A stretch of DNA of 64,000 bases, taken from assembly GCA_021613375.1 (NCBI GenBank), contig CM038708.1:30209559-30273558 (forward strand). The letters are read 5' to 3'. The position numbers and the translations under genes were made by a program. How positions within the stretch are numbered: position 1 is the stretch's first letter; each line of letters opens with the position of its first letter. Of the stretch, positions 11,925 through 23,705 are shown piece by piece. The notes under the pieces were generated by a model. It was not told where the DNA came from and did no database searches. It saw only the letters and a program-made list of their open reading frames with translations. The stretch is from Megaleporinus macrocephalus (taxonomy: Eukaryota; Chordata; Actinopteri; Characiformes; Anostomidae).

Positions 11925-13480
11925 TAAGGGCGTACTCACACTGGGCCCGGATGCCATTTACCATGCCCAAGCTTGATTGTCCTCCCTCCCCACTCCCCCA
12001 CTGGCCTGCGCTCACATTGTGCGTAATGTTTGGCTCGAGCACACTTACGTCATCAAATCTAGGTTTACACCTGAAGCAGTGTGCACATACAAAAACTATG
12101 CAATCATAGCGCCTACATTGCACGCTGGCCCCACATGATATACACTCGTGGTGCATGGTCGTGCACCTATGCTTGGCATCCGCCATTATTCAAACTGAAC
12201 AAATGTAAAGAGAGATGTGCAGAGCAGGTGCGTATATGAAAGACAGATTTGATCATTTTACCAAGAACACTGCAGTGACGGAAGAGTTAACCATAAACAT
12301 ATTCACTTACATAGTTTTGCGCCACACTAGCTGCCAAAACATAAAGTATTCACTGCTCTGCTTCTTCACAGCCACAGAACTGCTGAATTATCCCGACCTC
12401 TAATGCTCTAATTGCACACAAGGCTGATGGTAGCTTCCTTTTTGCCAGGTTCTTGTTCGAATTCTCCAGTTCCACCTAATTTAAAAAAAATTCTGTTTAT
12501 TGGGAAAACAAGGATTTACAAACAGCAGTCTGATAAATACACATTTTTATTTCCATCTAATATCCTAAATATATCATCCCAACCCCCTCACAAAACACTA
12601 CCCACTCAACCTATCCTATTCAACCCACCCTCACCCACCTGTCACTTACTGTTGCCATACTTGACAAGTTATTCTTATTAAAAAAAAATAAAATAAAATA
12701 AATAATAATAAATCCTGGGGAGGAGAAAAAAGGGGACTAAAAAAATAAAATAAATTACTTAAGTTGTGATTACTGTGATGTATTGCCAGAATGTCTGACA
12801 TTAGAGAAGAAGGTGAAGAAGTGTGTCCATGTGCGAATATATTGGCGAGTATCACCTTTAAATGTATGTTTAATTTTTTTCAAGTATAGAATTAGCACAA
12901 CGTCTTTAAGCCAACATTCAAATGAAGGTGGAGTGGCACTTTTTCACTGAATCAAAACAAGACGTCTGCCTAAGAGGGTATGAAAAGCAAGGGCATCAGC
13001 AGCAGAAACAGTACAGTCTTTGGGTGATAAACCAAATATATCAATCAAGGGACAAGGTTCCATCTTAGATTGAAGTATGAAGAAAAAGCAGCTAAATATA
13101 GACTGCCAGAAGAATTCTAAAGCAGGGCAGGACCAAAACATATGGTATTAAGTTGCTGGGGCTTGAGAACATCGATCACACAGATTCTTGAGATTTAGAT
13201 TAAGCTTACCAAGTTTTCCAGTTCCACCTTAAATGGTGCAGCAGTTATTTTCTCTAACGGTAGTCAGAGTGATGCCTTTGCTGCTGTGGTTGTTTAATGG
13301 GACAGATTGATCCATGCTCGGGCACAGTTAGAGATCACACTAGATGCAGGCCTGGGCCAAGTACCCTGAATTGCACCCCCGGCACTGCACAGAGCAATCA
13401 CACTAGTCAAACTTAATGGATTTTGGGGGTCAAGTGTGCTTGGGCACAATACAGATTACCTAGTGTGAGTACACCCTAAG
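11925..13480. mobile_element. DNA transposon with terminal inverted repeats, split by an L1 insertion
   Basis: The left end reads CTAAGGGCGTACTCACACT and the right end reads AGTGTGAGTACACCCTAAG, imperfect inverse repeats 1.55 kb apart. Both inner flanks carry GC-rich GGGCCC or GGGCCA and GGGCACA motifs. A LINE fragment fills the middle (12481-13212). No transposase of its own is seen, so it is probably non-autonomous and hAT-like. No clear target duplication is visible outside. Confidence 0.6.
12481..13212 (-). pseudogene. 5'-truncated Tx1/L1-type LINE, ORF2 C-terminus
   Basis: On the minus strand a frame containing YHMFWSCP, then FWQSIF, PLxxIFG, and further on WLKDVV and an RQYIRTW-like stretch matches the C-terminal part of fish Tx1/L1 ORF2. 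An in-frame stop just before YHM and later stops show it is dead. The 3' tail contains AATAAACAG followed by A/T-rich sequence. The copy is flanked by near-identical CCAGTTCCACCT(T)AA at about 12466 and 13214, a plausible target duplication, so it inserted into the older TIR element. Confidence 0.7.
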
Positions 13481-13499
13481 CGTTCTTTAAACTCACGCA

Positions 13500-16400
13500 T
13501 CTCGATTGCAAAAGTGGTTCTTCGAAGAACCATTCATTTAAAGGTTCTTTGTGGAATTGAAAACCGTTCTTCTCTGGCTTTACACCAAATAACCCTTTTT
13601 TCACATCTTTCTTTTCCAGAGTGTTTCTCTGTTGTGGGACATGTGAACATTTACAGGCCTGTCAGTTTGAGGGTCTTTGGATTGCACCACATGGGAGTGC
13701 GCGTGCCTGTGCTGTGCTGGAGAAGCAGCGTGTGTAGGAGAGTTTGATGTTTCGCTTACAGAAGGTGAAAGTTAGCAAAGTTCTCTAAAGTCATGCTGGA
13801 AAAGTAAAGAAAGTGGTGCTTAAGGGGGTTGCGGTTTTTCAGCAGTCTAAAGTACAGCAAAAACATCAACCCTTTCCTCACTAAACCGTCGGGAAGACGC
13901 AGCCAATCCAGACTAGCATAGCGTTGGGAACTTGGATCCAGCCAAGATAAGAATCCCTGCAACCTCAAACTCAGAGCAATTTTCCGAGAGGGTTAATCAT
14001 CATTCATTTCACAGTGTTAGCGATGCATGCTAATGATAACAGGAAACACTCATGGGAAATTTGATTATGCACTGTAATCTTGGAGTACAAACAAAAGAGC
14101 ATAATTGCGCTGAACTGTAATCAGGATTGGGGGCAGGTCCTTGGTTTTCCATGGGAAACGCATGTCATTTCAAAAGGCCTAACATAGATAAAGGAATATA
14201 GATTGTTCACGCTTTATCTGAAAGACATGAGCTATTACCAACTGCATTAAATGGGACGAGGCGCGGCTTCTTATTTTGATTTTTCATTGTATTTTGAGCA
14301 CCCCCTCTCTTATCTATATGTTTATATCTTATTTTTCTGCATTAACCGCTAAAATAAAGAGTCTGAAAGAGTTAATTGGATGATGCTATAGAACAAGTTT
14401 GAGGAACCCTCTCATGTAACAGTTCTAGGAAAAACTGTTGAATTGGTAAAGACCCACTACATTTTGTGAAGGTTCCTTAAACGTTTGATATGTTCTTGTA
14501 TGCTTTAGGGATTAAATATATTAAATATTTACAGCAGGAAAGAAGCAACAATGGAGGAAGTGATATAAACAAGAAGCTTTGTTTTATCTAATTCGTTAGC
14601 TGTTAACAGTGTTGAACTGGAGTGGCTGGAGTGGGTTTCCAAAATTATAATAGACCAAAATTATAAGACGCACTGCAATCAAAAGCTCAAATTACAGCAA
14701 ATTACTTTTTTTCATTTCTGAAAATGGCTAATTCTTTATTAGCTATCAGTGAACTGGTAGCTTCTTGGCAGTTTCTTGGCAGTTTTATATTCTTAATTTC
14801 CTTCTCTTATTTATTTGCTATAATGAGTCAAACAAAATATTTTTTTCAATCTTTGTGTTGTTTGTCTTGATATGATTCACGTAGGGAAACTGCTTTATAT
14901 GCAACTCATGCAAATAGTTACATGATCCGTAGAAACTCTAAGAAAGAATTCCTACCATGACGGTGAATTTGGAAAAGACTAATAGAGACTCATTAGCTGG
15001 CCAATTACAAACAGCAAAACTTGGCCGTAACACTTGAGGAGGAGGCTTTTAATTGCCTGTGCAGTCTTGTGTTTATATGACACAGTAATGGTCCCAATAT
15101 GTTACCAGCCCATTGGGAATTCCCCCAACTCAATGGGGTAAAGCATGGCTACTTGCTTTGATTTCTATGTATATAAAGTTAACTCTTTTTCTCTCAATGT
15201 ATTTTAATCATAGTATATTTTTGTTGCATTATTATTCAACTGATGTGTCAACGTGCCATCAGATTATTATTTTTTAACTTTACATGATCAGAACAATATA
15301 GTATCTTCAAAAAACTGTTTTCCTCTTTTAACTGAAATGTTTTTTTCATGCACTTATAGTTTTTTTTTTCTTAAGCAATAGTTTTGGAAGACACAAAAGT
15401 GGAGAGCACTGACATGAGTCACACACTGGCTCTCTTCTTATAATGGTTTAGCTCACCAGACGCAGAAGAGACTTAGCCTTAGTCCAAAAATGGAGAGTTA
15501 ACAGAGAATCCCCATTAAACTTTGGGGCTTAGCTGAAACAGCAATACATCAGGGCTATGAAATTCAGATCACTAAGCTTATTCTGGACCCAAAAACCTCT
15601 ACATTATCAGACTGAAATATAGTCCTCCAGATTAATGGCTGTCTGGGGCCACTGTGTGACAGGTAGAAGTCCACTGTGTGTGTGAGACTATGTGTGCAGT
15701 GCATATGTGTGCGAGAGTTTTGGCTGCGGCCCATAAGACTGTTTTCCTGTCCCGGCCACTGAGCCAAAATCGAGGAGGGCACCCGATTCCTCAACATTCC
15801 AGGCCCCCCCTAAAACCACCTCCCTCCCACCCTTTTCTAATCAAACTCACTGTATGCCCATCTAACCAGGCCCTGATATAAGATGGTGATTGTTCCAGTA
15901 ATACCAAAAAAGCCCACATCTGTTCATTCTTATCATGTGTGCACTATGATTAGGCTTCTGTTAAGATCATTGTTGTCTTCCACTCTTTGTCAACATCACT
16001 GTGAAATATGGAAGTTATTACCGCTAGTCTGTAAAACTCTTTAGTTGGATTTCAGTTCATCTATTATGCTCTACCTTTGAATGTCTTTGTATGGCAGATG
16101 TTGCCAGGTTGGAGAAAGGTTGGCAAAAATAAAATCATTCAGCATAATGAAGAAATGTAGCACACAGTCTTTGTCACAATGACCACATTTGGATGAAATT
16201 TATTTCAAATGATGTTTATTTTCTAGGCATGACAGAGATCACAAGGTTGGGATATGCTGTATGTTGACTTTTTGAATTTAGTGCTAGATCAGAGGACAAA
16301 ATGCTACCTTGTTTCCTCTTTGATCCTCATTAGCCACCTCTGGAGTCGGAAGCCCCTGACTTGGAAATTTGATTCCAGTTGTGAAAATATGTTGAAAATG

Positions 16401-16519
16401 TCAAGTCAGGCTGTACTGAGTTGTACTAATTGCACTAAAATTGTGTAGTGTACAGTGACTTTGTGTAATATGCCAACATACTGTAGAATTTGTTTACATT
16501 TACAACAACAGTTGTAAAA

Positions 16520-16520
<1 letters not shown>
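13500..16520. other. No gene recognised; repeat fragments
   Basis: GTGGTTCTTCGAAGAACCATT at 13513 contains the palindrome TTCTTCGAAGAA, typical of a common fish MITE. A related GAGGAACCCT / GAAGGTTCC pair lies near 14400-14475. The rest looks unique and non-coding, with many stops. Confidence 0.4.

Positions 16521-16521
<1 letters not shown>

Positions 16522-16600
<79 letters not shown>
16522..16600. repeat. (TA)n microsatellite, about 79 bp
   Basis: Uninterrupted TA dinucleotides lying immediately beside the 3' end of a Tc1-like remnant. Confidence 0.97.
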
Positions 16601-16602
<2 letters not shown>

Positions 16603-17129
16603 TTAATATCTAGAGTAACCACTGTGTGCAGCACAGACAGCAGCTAGACGGACTGGGAGACTCAATAAGGTCCTGGTAGGTTGTCACAGGTATCTGAAGC
16701 CATGCTGGCTGTAGTGCATCCCACAGCTACTGGAGAGCGAACATGATGACGGAAGTGGTCCCACAGATGCCCAATTGGGTTCTGTCTGGGGAATTAGTGG
16801 GGCAGGATAGTACCTAGAAATCTTGGTCACCAATGTGGGACATTTCTAGCTGTGTGACATGCCACATTGCCTTGCTGGATGATCCCATCCGCCCCACTGA
16901 AGACAATAAACATGTATAGACGTATGTGATCTTCAAGCGTGAATTTATACCCAAATGGGTTGAGACTGCCTCCCTCATGGGCGAGTGGGCCCAGAGAATG
17001 CCACGAAAATAGTCCCCAGACCATAACCCTGCCATCTACGCGCTGCTGCTGTCGAAGGTAAGAAGTGGTCATAATAATGTGACTAGACTGTATACTTATA
17101 TAAATGAAACTGGTTGTGGTAATTATCAT
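16601..17129 (-). pseudogene. Tc1/mariner transposase remnant, C-terminal part
   Basis: The minus strand encodes GRVMVWGLFSWHSLGPLA, then, after an indel, ACHTARNVPHW, and further on LGICG and a LIES-like segment. These match the Tc1 catalytic region (MVWG, FQQDNAPCHTA, IEHLWD, VESMPRR in intact relatives). Stops and frame changes make it a pseudogene. The expected terminal repeat beyond the C-terminus is absent; the TA tract begins there instead. Confidence 0.75.
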
Positions 17130-17154
17130 CTAGAGGTTATCTAAGAGCTTGTTG

Positions 17155-17960
17155 ACTTTAAAGATGACATATTATACCCCTTTTCCAGAGTAGCCTGGGG
17201 CCTTAATGAAATGTCTGTGACGCGCTTTAATCAAAATACCACAACGTTGAAGCACGACAGCATGTCGCCCCCTGTCTAAACAACCCTGCTCAGGTCGATC
17301 GGTTTCAATGCTTGATGCTTTAAGATGATAATGAGTCACTGCTCACTCCACCCCCCTCTTCACTGCATGGGGTGGGCCAACTCTATTTACACCCATTCTC
17401 TTATATTACTCTCACCTTATTCAAGTTCAACTTGCAGACATTCCACTAGCAAACTAGGAGCATTAACGTTACTGTGGATCCTGTACTGAGTAATATCAAG
17501 AACTTTAGCTTGTGTTAAACAGCTAAAAACATTTAGCAGAATTATTTTTAAATGCTTACATTTCCAGTTTTGACCTGGACGATCCTTCTTTTAGTAAAGG
17601 TTTCATCGCCAGTGCTATGATTTACCGACCTAGGTTGGAAAACATGAAGTTAGATATGTGAAACTAAAAGTGGTTTCGCATTTGCAAGCTTCATCTTCTA
17701 ATTTTCCCATTCCACCTTAAATGGTGCTGCAGTTTTCTGAGGCACCAGAGTATAACTGCTGCTTAACATGGAACATGGAATTATGGAATTAACATGGAAT
17801 TGAAAAATTTACTAAAATAACCAAAAGAGGCAACTCCTGCTTTGTGATAGACACAAAGTGGTCTGACTAGGTGGTCTTATTTCACAGTTTGTAGGTTGGA
17901 AGGCCAGATACCCACATGTCTGAGCACAAGAACTGAAAAGTATGTTTTTATAATATGCCT
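17155..17960. repeat. Interspersed teleost repeat, probably a non-autonomous DNA element
   Basis: Contains AATGAAATGTCTGTGACG, TAATCAAAATACCACAA and CTCACTCCACCCCCCTCTTC, phrases I associate with repeats in characin-like fishes. CATTCCACCTTAAATGGTGC near 17707 resembles GTTCCACCTTAAATGGTGC at 13221, so both share a repeat module. No coding frame. Confidence 0.4.
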
Positions 17961-17964
17961 GCTT

Positions 17965-18830
17965 TAAAGTTATTTTGAAACTGGTTCTAAAATTCCTTGT
18001 CCACAGCAACGTTTACTGATTTCCTACAGTGTCCATTTGTGTCTGGTTAAATGAAAGCCACAGGTGTTAATTCAGCACAGTAGGTGTTCATTTAACACCA
18101 GGGACTTTGCTGCAGCCATAGCGAAAACACTGTTATGATGTTTTAAGATGTGATGCGGAAGAGCTGGTATGCACTCGTGACATGTTCCCTTCTATAATCA
18201 CAACATTTAGATAAGAAGAGAGAGAGAAAGAAGTATGCAATGTAATGTGTGCATTCCCTTGTTAATATGATCACATAAACATTTCTACCTGGATCAAAAG
18301 CCTTCCTAGTGCTTTGAGCAGACAGATGTTACACAAGTTGTCTACGCTTGGTTTATGTGACCCAAGCAATGAAGGGACAGTATGAGCTCAACGTGGTGAC
18401 TTTGGGTGTGTGTTAAGCTCATGATCATGTTTTCTTGTTCATCTGAACTGGAGTTGAGACTAACTTTCATCAGCTGGAAAATGTTCGCTCAAAAAATGTA
18501 TGGCCACAACAAAATATGTTAAATAGCAGAGCTCATGCTGTATTTTGTTTCAGAACTACACTCCATCCACCTACATCTTAGTGCTTTTTATTTGAATTTA
18601 AAATCTTATAATCTCTGGGACAGCAGATATGATAAGTCTGCCCTATGTAAATGATGTTTGTTTTAATTGGCTATCCAGCATTGAGCCACATATAAAACAT
18701 CAAGACTAAAGCATCCCTTATACCATCCATGCAAATAGGTGGAGTTGGAGTGATGGAGGCATTGCAAATACACTGAATTTGAATATTTATATATTGACAG
18801 TTTTTTTTCTGTATGTGGACTCCTGTTCCC
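17965..18830. other. No gene recognised
   Basis: Short palindromic repeat around AGGTGTTAATTCAGCAC and GGTGTTCATTTAACACC at 18062-18103. The remainder is unremarkable AT-rich DNA. Confidence 0.4.
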
Positions 18831-18834
18831 TCTC

Positions 18835-19053
18835 GTTAGCTTGTGTTATTTATAGCCTGTGTTTGCTGTCTGGTTATGTTGGTCATTGTTTCTGTAACCC
18901 TGTCTCTGTACCCTGTGTTTCTGTGCCCGACTGACTCTGTACCTGCCCGTTTGTTTCCCGTTCGCTTTGTTTATTAAAAGTCCAGTTTGTTTAAAAGCTT
19001 GCGTGTGTTTCCGCCCCTGCCTTCGGCTGCTCCTGCTCCAGGCAACTCGTGAC
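18835..19053 (+). mobile_element. Probable LTR-retrotransposon LTR fragment
   Basis: T/C/G-rich sequence with CTGTTTC-type repeats, TTTATTAAAAG as a possible polyadenylation signal, then AGCTTGCGTGTGTTTCCGCC, ending CTCGTGACA, as in the R/U5 part of fish Gypsy-type LTRs. A diverged piece lies inverted at 44568-44634. No gag or pol is present here. Confidence 0.4.
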
Positions 19054-19059
19054 ATTTAT

Positions 19060-20117
19060 ATATTACATCAAACTTGTTCTGGCAGGAAGCAGGAATATAA
19101 AATTCTAATATGTTTTGGTGTGAGCGTCCTATAAACAAAATTTCACCAGTACAACTAATCAGCTGTCAGCTCTGGCGCTGTGTGTCCACAGTTGCCATTT
19201 GTTCTGGTCAACAGTCATTTCTGCTGTTATTCTGAGAGGAGTAAACACAGGCTTATGTTCTGCTTATGTTCTGTTTTTTGGTGCATTTGAAAATTTGGGT
19301 ATTTTGGTTATTTACCTCTTCCATTTGCTTCTTGCTATTAAACTGGAGACCAGAGATTTCTCTAAAAAGTAAGGGTTAGGTCATGTCGCCTTAAAGAGGC
19401 TTAACCAACTAATGGGTTTTTAGTTTGCCTGTTGTCAATATATGCTAAATGTTTCAGGCTTTGTTATCATCCTTCCCCATTTGCCTGCTGTTGGATGGGG
19501 TAATAAAAAATATTGGCTCAGAGAGCTGGGAAAGCTCTCTATGCACAATGGCATAGTGTATATATGTATACACAGTGAAATTTTCTTGTTTTCAATGGAG
19601 TATCTTCCTTCCTTAACACAACAATGGACTGACGGGTCTCTAAAGAAAGTAGTTTCTTTCTGGTCATTTTGAGTCTGTTAGCAAGCCATCAACTGCTGAT
19701 GCTTCAGAAACCAAACTAACCTAGAATGGTGTGCTCCTTTTATACTCACTTATTAGTAGAATGTTTTTCAGCTGTGCATCACAATTGAGCAATTGAGTCC
19801 TAACAACCAATTAGTCCAATAACAATCCAATGGATTGGCGGCCGTACCAGGAGATGTAGGCAGAGGACTGAGAATTGCTGATAATAGGACTATATGCAAA
19901 ATAAGCCTCTATACAAAAATAGGCTTTAATACAAACATTTATATTCTTTAAAAATCATCTGATACACTTAAATTAATTGTGAAATGGACAATATTGTTTG
20001 TGAACTGCATGAAATATATATAATGAACATTGATAAAAACAAATGTTACAATCGAATAGCATGAACAGGACAGTATTTTCATGAGTTCTAACTACATCTC
20101 ATTTCAATCTCTGCAGG
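19060..20117. other. No gene recognised
   Basis: AT-rich sequence with no named repeat. The end of this stretch would be intronic if the exon candidate at 20118 is real. Confidence 0.35.
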
Positions 20118-20252
20118 ATGTCTTCGATCTGTCCGCTGGGCATGTCTGATTACATGTCTACCTCACAAAACCAACAGATGTTTGTCAGCTTCACGGAAGA
20201 AATGAACAGATTTCAGCAGAAAGAGTCAGCGAGTTCATTCGCAACAGAATAA
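20118..20252 (+). CDS. Possible small ORF or terminal exon, 44 codons
   Basis: A 44-codon frame starts two bases after a good splice-acceptor-like sequence, TTTCAATCTCTGCAG, and ends TAA. The encoded peptide is hydrophilic, begins MSSICPLGMSDYMS and contains FTEEMNRFQQKESASS. It has several CpGs in a CpG-poor region, and an AATAAA occurs about 105 bp downstream. It could be the last exon of a spliced gene or an lncRNA exon, or a decayed repeat. An alternative frame from the acceptor reads DVFDLSAGHV then stop. I do not recognise either product. Confidence 0.18.
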   Translation: MSSICPLGMSDYMSTSQNQQMFVSFTEEMNRFQQKESASSFATE

Positions 20253-20259
20253 GGGGATA

Positions 20260-23200
20260 ACGTGCGGCTCGATACCCCAGAGCCATTTTGAACAAGAGAT
20301 CTAGAAGAAGGAGAGAGAATGTCATTAACAGACCATCGGTGGAGAGCTCCAGGAAAAATAAAGACACATTGTTGAAATATTATCTTGAAGACTCAGCAGG
20401 CTGACCAGATGATGACTACCATAGTCTGTTGTTGTCTTAAAACTTGTGTACCTGAGGATGGGTTGAGTGAAGCTGGTTTAAAAAGTGCAAAGTGTTACTC
20501 ATCAACATTGACCCATCGTTTATTGACAGACTTTAAGACTAGACACACAAGGAATTAGAGAAATGTTTGGCTTTGTTGACTGTAATCTGGATGTCTTTGT
20601 TCTTCCCAGTAATGTATCAGCTTCAACCACACGAGTCCTCTTGTTTATTTGATGTTTATTTGATGGGTAAATGTGCATGTGTGAAAATGTTTATTGGGAC
20701 ACATTATTATATTATAATCATGAAATATTCTGTATGTCTTACTGACAAAGCTGGTCAGCCAACTACAGTTCCGCTAGCATTTTTTTTTAAACCAACCAGA
20801 CATTCAATGCAGTTATTACATACTATGTGACAATTAAATAGTATGATTAATGGCACGGTTGGTGAACGCTGACAACTGGTCTTGTTTCGTGGACAGAAAA
20901 AAAACCCACATATTTTGACACAACGTTATTGTTGCTTGCTATCAAAACAAACATGACAACAAGAAGTGTGGACTCAAGAGGTTTTGTAGATAACTCATTA
21001 TTCATAGCACAGCGCTCCCTTAGCACCCCATCACTCTGTCCACAATGCTAGTCAAAGTGGGTGTTTTAAGATGTACGGACTGAATTGAAGGCCTAATAGC
21101 TACAGTTTGCCATCTGGTTTAAAAATATGTGGTGGATAGCTTCATAATTTTCAGAGTAAGCATATCTTCAATGCCCCAGTTTGGTGATAGCAAGAGATCC
21201 AGCAAGCAGGGGGAGTTGATCATTGACTTCATTGTGAGGAAAAAAGACCATCACAGGTATTTGTTAGCTAACGTAAAAAAATCTGACAGTTGTTAATGTT
21301 CTCGAAGCATGCTGTCCAATGACAAGTCTCATTTTCATGCAAATTACTGTTAGCTTAGTGCTAACACAATAATAAAATTTTATAGGAATCATATGATCTG
21401 TTATTTTAGAGGTTGGCCTCATGTTTTTACCAAGTATTGGCTTTTATGAGCTGAACTGAAGCCCTGGCTCTAATAGTCACCGTTCACCTCTGGGCAGTTT
21501 GGAAAGATGGCTTCATCTTTCACAGAGGAAGCACATCTTCAACCCTTGCTTGTTTGATCTAGCTATAGCAGGTGGAACTGGCCATGAGTTAACTGGGAGA
21601 AAAAAGAAGTGGTCCACAATGAACTCACAGTGCATCTCTGACAGGATAAGTGAGACATCGATATGTACTAAAGAGTTTCAGATAAATAAAGTATAAAAGA
21701 CATATATACAGATATATTGGACAGAATATACATAGATGGTATTAAAAGTACACAACATGGATGACTTCACAGTGGAAATTGCAGCTAATCGAGTGAAATA
21801 TTAGTGCATTGCCAGCAACTTTTGTTTGCTTTTTGTTTCATGTAACTTTTAAAACATGTGAAGCTAGCCTTAGAGTTAAAAGTTCCAGTGCTGCAATGTC
21901 CTTGGCAGTTCAGCTGGAGTTTCAGTTAAGACACATTTTACTGTCTTCCTTTTTGTTAAAAGATATAGTGAACTGCATCATGTGTGTGTGTGTGTGTGTG
22001 TGTGCGTGCGCCCCATTAAAGACCATTTAACCCTTTAACATTTCCCTAAAAGTCCACAAGTTAAAGTCTTTGTTTTTTATTCCCGCACAACAGGGGGCAA
22101 ATAGGCAGGTCAGTGCCGTCTCAGGTTTTACAACTCCGCTGCCAAACAGCAAAGAGCACAAAGTCAAGACACACACACACATGCACACCACAACCACCAC
22201 ATACCACCCCCCCCCAACTTACTGGCCACTATATTAACTCCTGGTGGGATGGTCTGATATCAGCTTCCTCAGATCCTGAGCAGTGTGGGTAGTAGGAGGA
22301 TTTTTAATGAGCTTTCACGGATCCAACTATTTCCTCTCCAGGCTGCTGCACAGTTACCCCCTGCAGCCCCCGATCCCTTAAGGGTTCACTTGGAAATGGA
22401 GCCCTCTTTTTTAGTGGTCCCATGTCTTTGTTTTCTTTCTTTTCTTTTTTTTGGAAAATCTGGGCCTCATTTTCAACTTCAGGACTGAAGACAATTCAGC
22501 TTCCCAGCTAATACTGTTGTAGCGCCTGTGAATGGTATCTGTTACATTTGTGCGTCCAGCAGTTTTCTATTGTCATGCGGGAAGGTTACATAGAGCGAGG
22601 CTTGTCCAGTTTTGCATGCCAAACTTTCTGCAAAGAAGTTCTGATAGAAACAGTTGTTTAGCCATGAATAGCTTGATGCATCATGTGTTCTCATGCATGC
22701 ACACACACATTGCTGTCTTAATGGAGGATTCCCACTGAACTGTGCATTACTGTAGATGTGCTTTGCTTGTTCCTAAACCCCACTTCAATGATCTTTGATG
22801 TTTTTAAGTTTCATGTGAAATATTTCCCAATGGAGACCAACAAATTGCTTCCAACATTGAGGTTTTTCTGTTATTATGAGAACACTTGATCCTTCATACT
22901 AAAAGAAGGACAAGAACGTATCCAACCTCTGAAGGTGTTCGCATTTTTGACTGGTGGTACTCGCAAAAACTCAGCATTAAGGATGATATAAAAAGAAGAT
23001 TGTGAAACCAAGAAACTGTGGTTCATAAAGTGAAGTTTCTGGAAGAGAGGATGTGTTCTTGGCACGAGCGCAATCCTTTGTCTTATTCCCGAGGATACAC
23101 TTTGCCTTCCTAAATAATAGTAGAAAGTTGAGAAAAACCGGTTGAGAGTAATATAACTGGAGCTACACTGAGAGCTTGGTGGGGGAGGATAGCTGGATGG

Positions 23201-23523
23201 GTGGAGTGAGATGGGGGGTGGTGGCAAAGTCCCAAAACATTTCCATACACATACTTATGAGAACCATACGGCACACTCTGAGAAAAAGGGAGACTGTTAC
23301 ACCTCCCCCAGTTTTCCAACACACACACTCACTCACTCGCACACACACATATACACACATAGCCCTCCCCCATCCCTGCCTCCTCTGAAAACATACAATT
23401 CTTTTTTTCTGCAACTCTTCCCATCGCTCATACCCGACCCCCCCCAAACCAACCCCACTCCTCCTCTTTGGAAAGTCAGGGGACAGACTGCAACTCAAAT
23501 CCAGGCGCTAAACCTCTATTAGA
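20260..23523. other. No gene recognised; upstream flank of cd248
   Basis: Contains a (TG)n tract at 21981-22006, a C run near 22206 and CA-rich sequence at 23318-23360. GATATAAAAAG at about 22985 is TATA-like but about 700 bp from the cd248 start codon. It presumably holds cd248 control sequences, but none can be named. Confidence 0.4.
21981..22006. repeat. (TG)n microsatellite
   Basis: About twelve TG units followed by CGTGCG. Confidence 0.9.
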
Positions 23524-23645
23524 CAGCAAAGAGAGAAGAGGGCTGAGAGAGAAAGTATCGACAGAAGAGTTTAGATGAAGAGGAAGTCCATAAATGCGGA
23601 ATAGCTTTTAAATTTGTCAGCTATTCACAAAACAAGTGGCAGCTC

Positions 23646-23678
<33 letters not shown>

Positions 23679-23705
23679 TGAGAGAGAGAGAGAGTTGTAA
23701 GAAGA
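23524..23705 (+). promoter_or_regulatory. Probable 5' leader / proximal promoter of cd248
   Basis: Purine-rich stretch immediately before the cd248 start codon. It contains GAGGAAGTCC at about 23579, which fits an ETS-family core, and ends in a GA tract just before the ATG. There is no clear TATA box close by. ETS control of mammalian CD248 is known from the literature; its relevance here is inference. The transcription start is not visible, so the left limit is approximate. Confidence 0.35.
23645..23694 (+). repeat. (GA)n microsatellite in the cd248 leader
   Basis: About 50 bases of almost pure GA dinucleotide with a few AA and GT interruptions. It ends 11 bases before the cd248 ATG and is therefore almost certainly transcribed. 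Confidence 0.9.

Noticed and set aside
11737..12186. 149-codon minus-strand frame
   Set aside because: It crosses the end of a DNA transposon into flanking sequence and shows no protein motif.
22985..22995. TATA-like GATATAAAAAG as the cd248 promoter
   Set aside because: It lies about 700 bp from the start codon with no supporting initiator or leader signal, so it was not annotated as a promoter.
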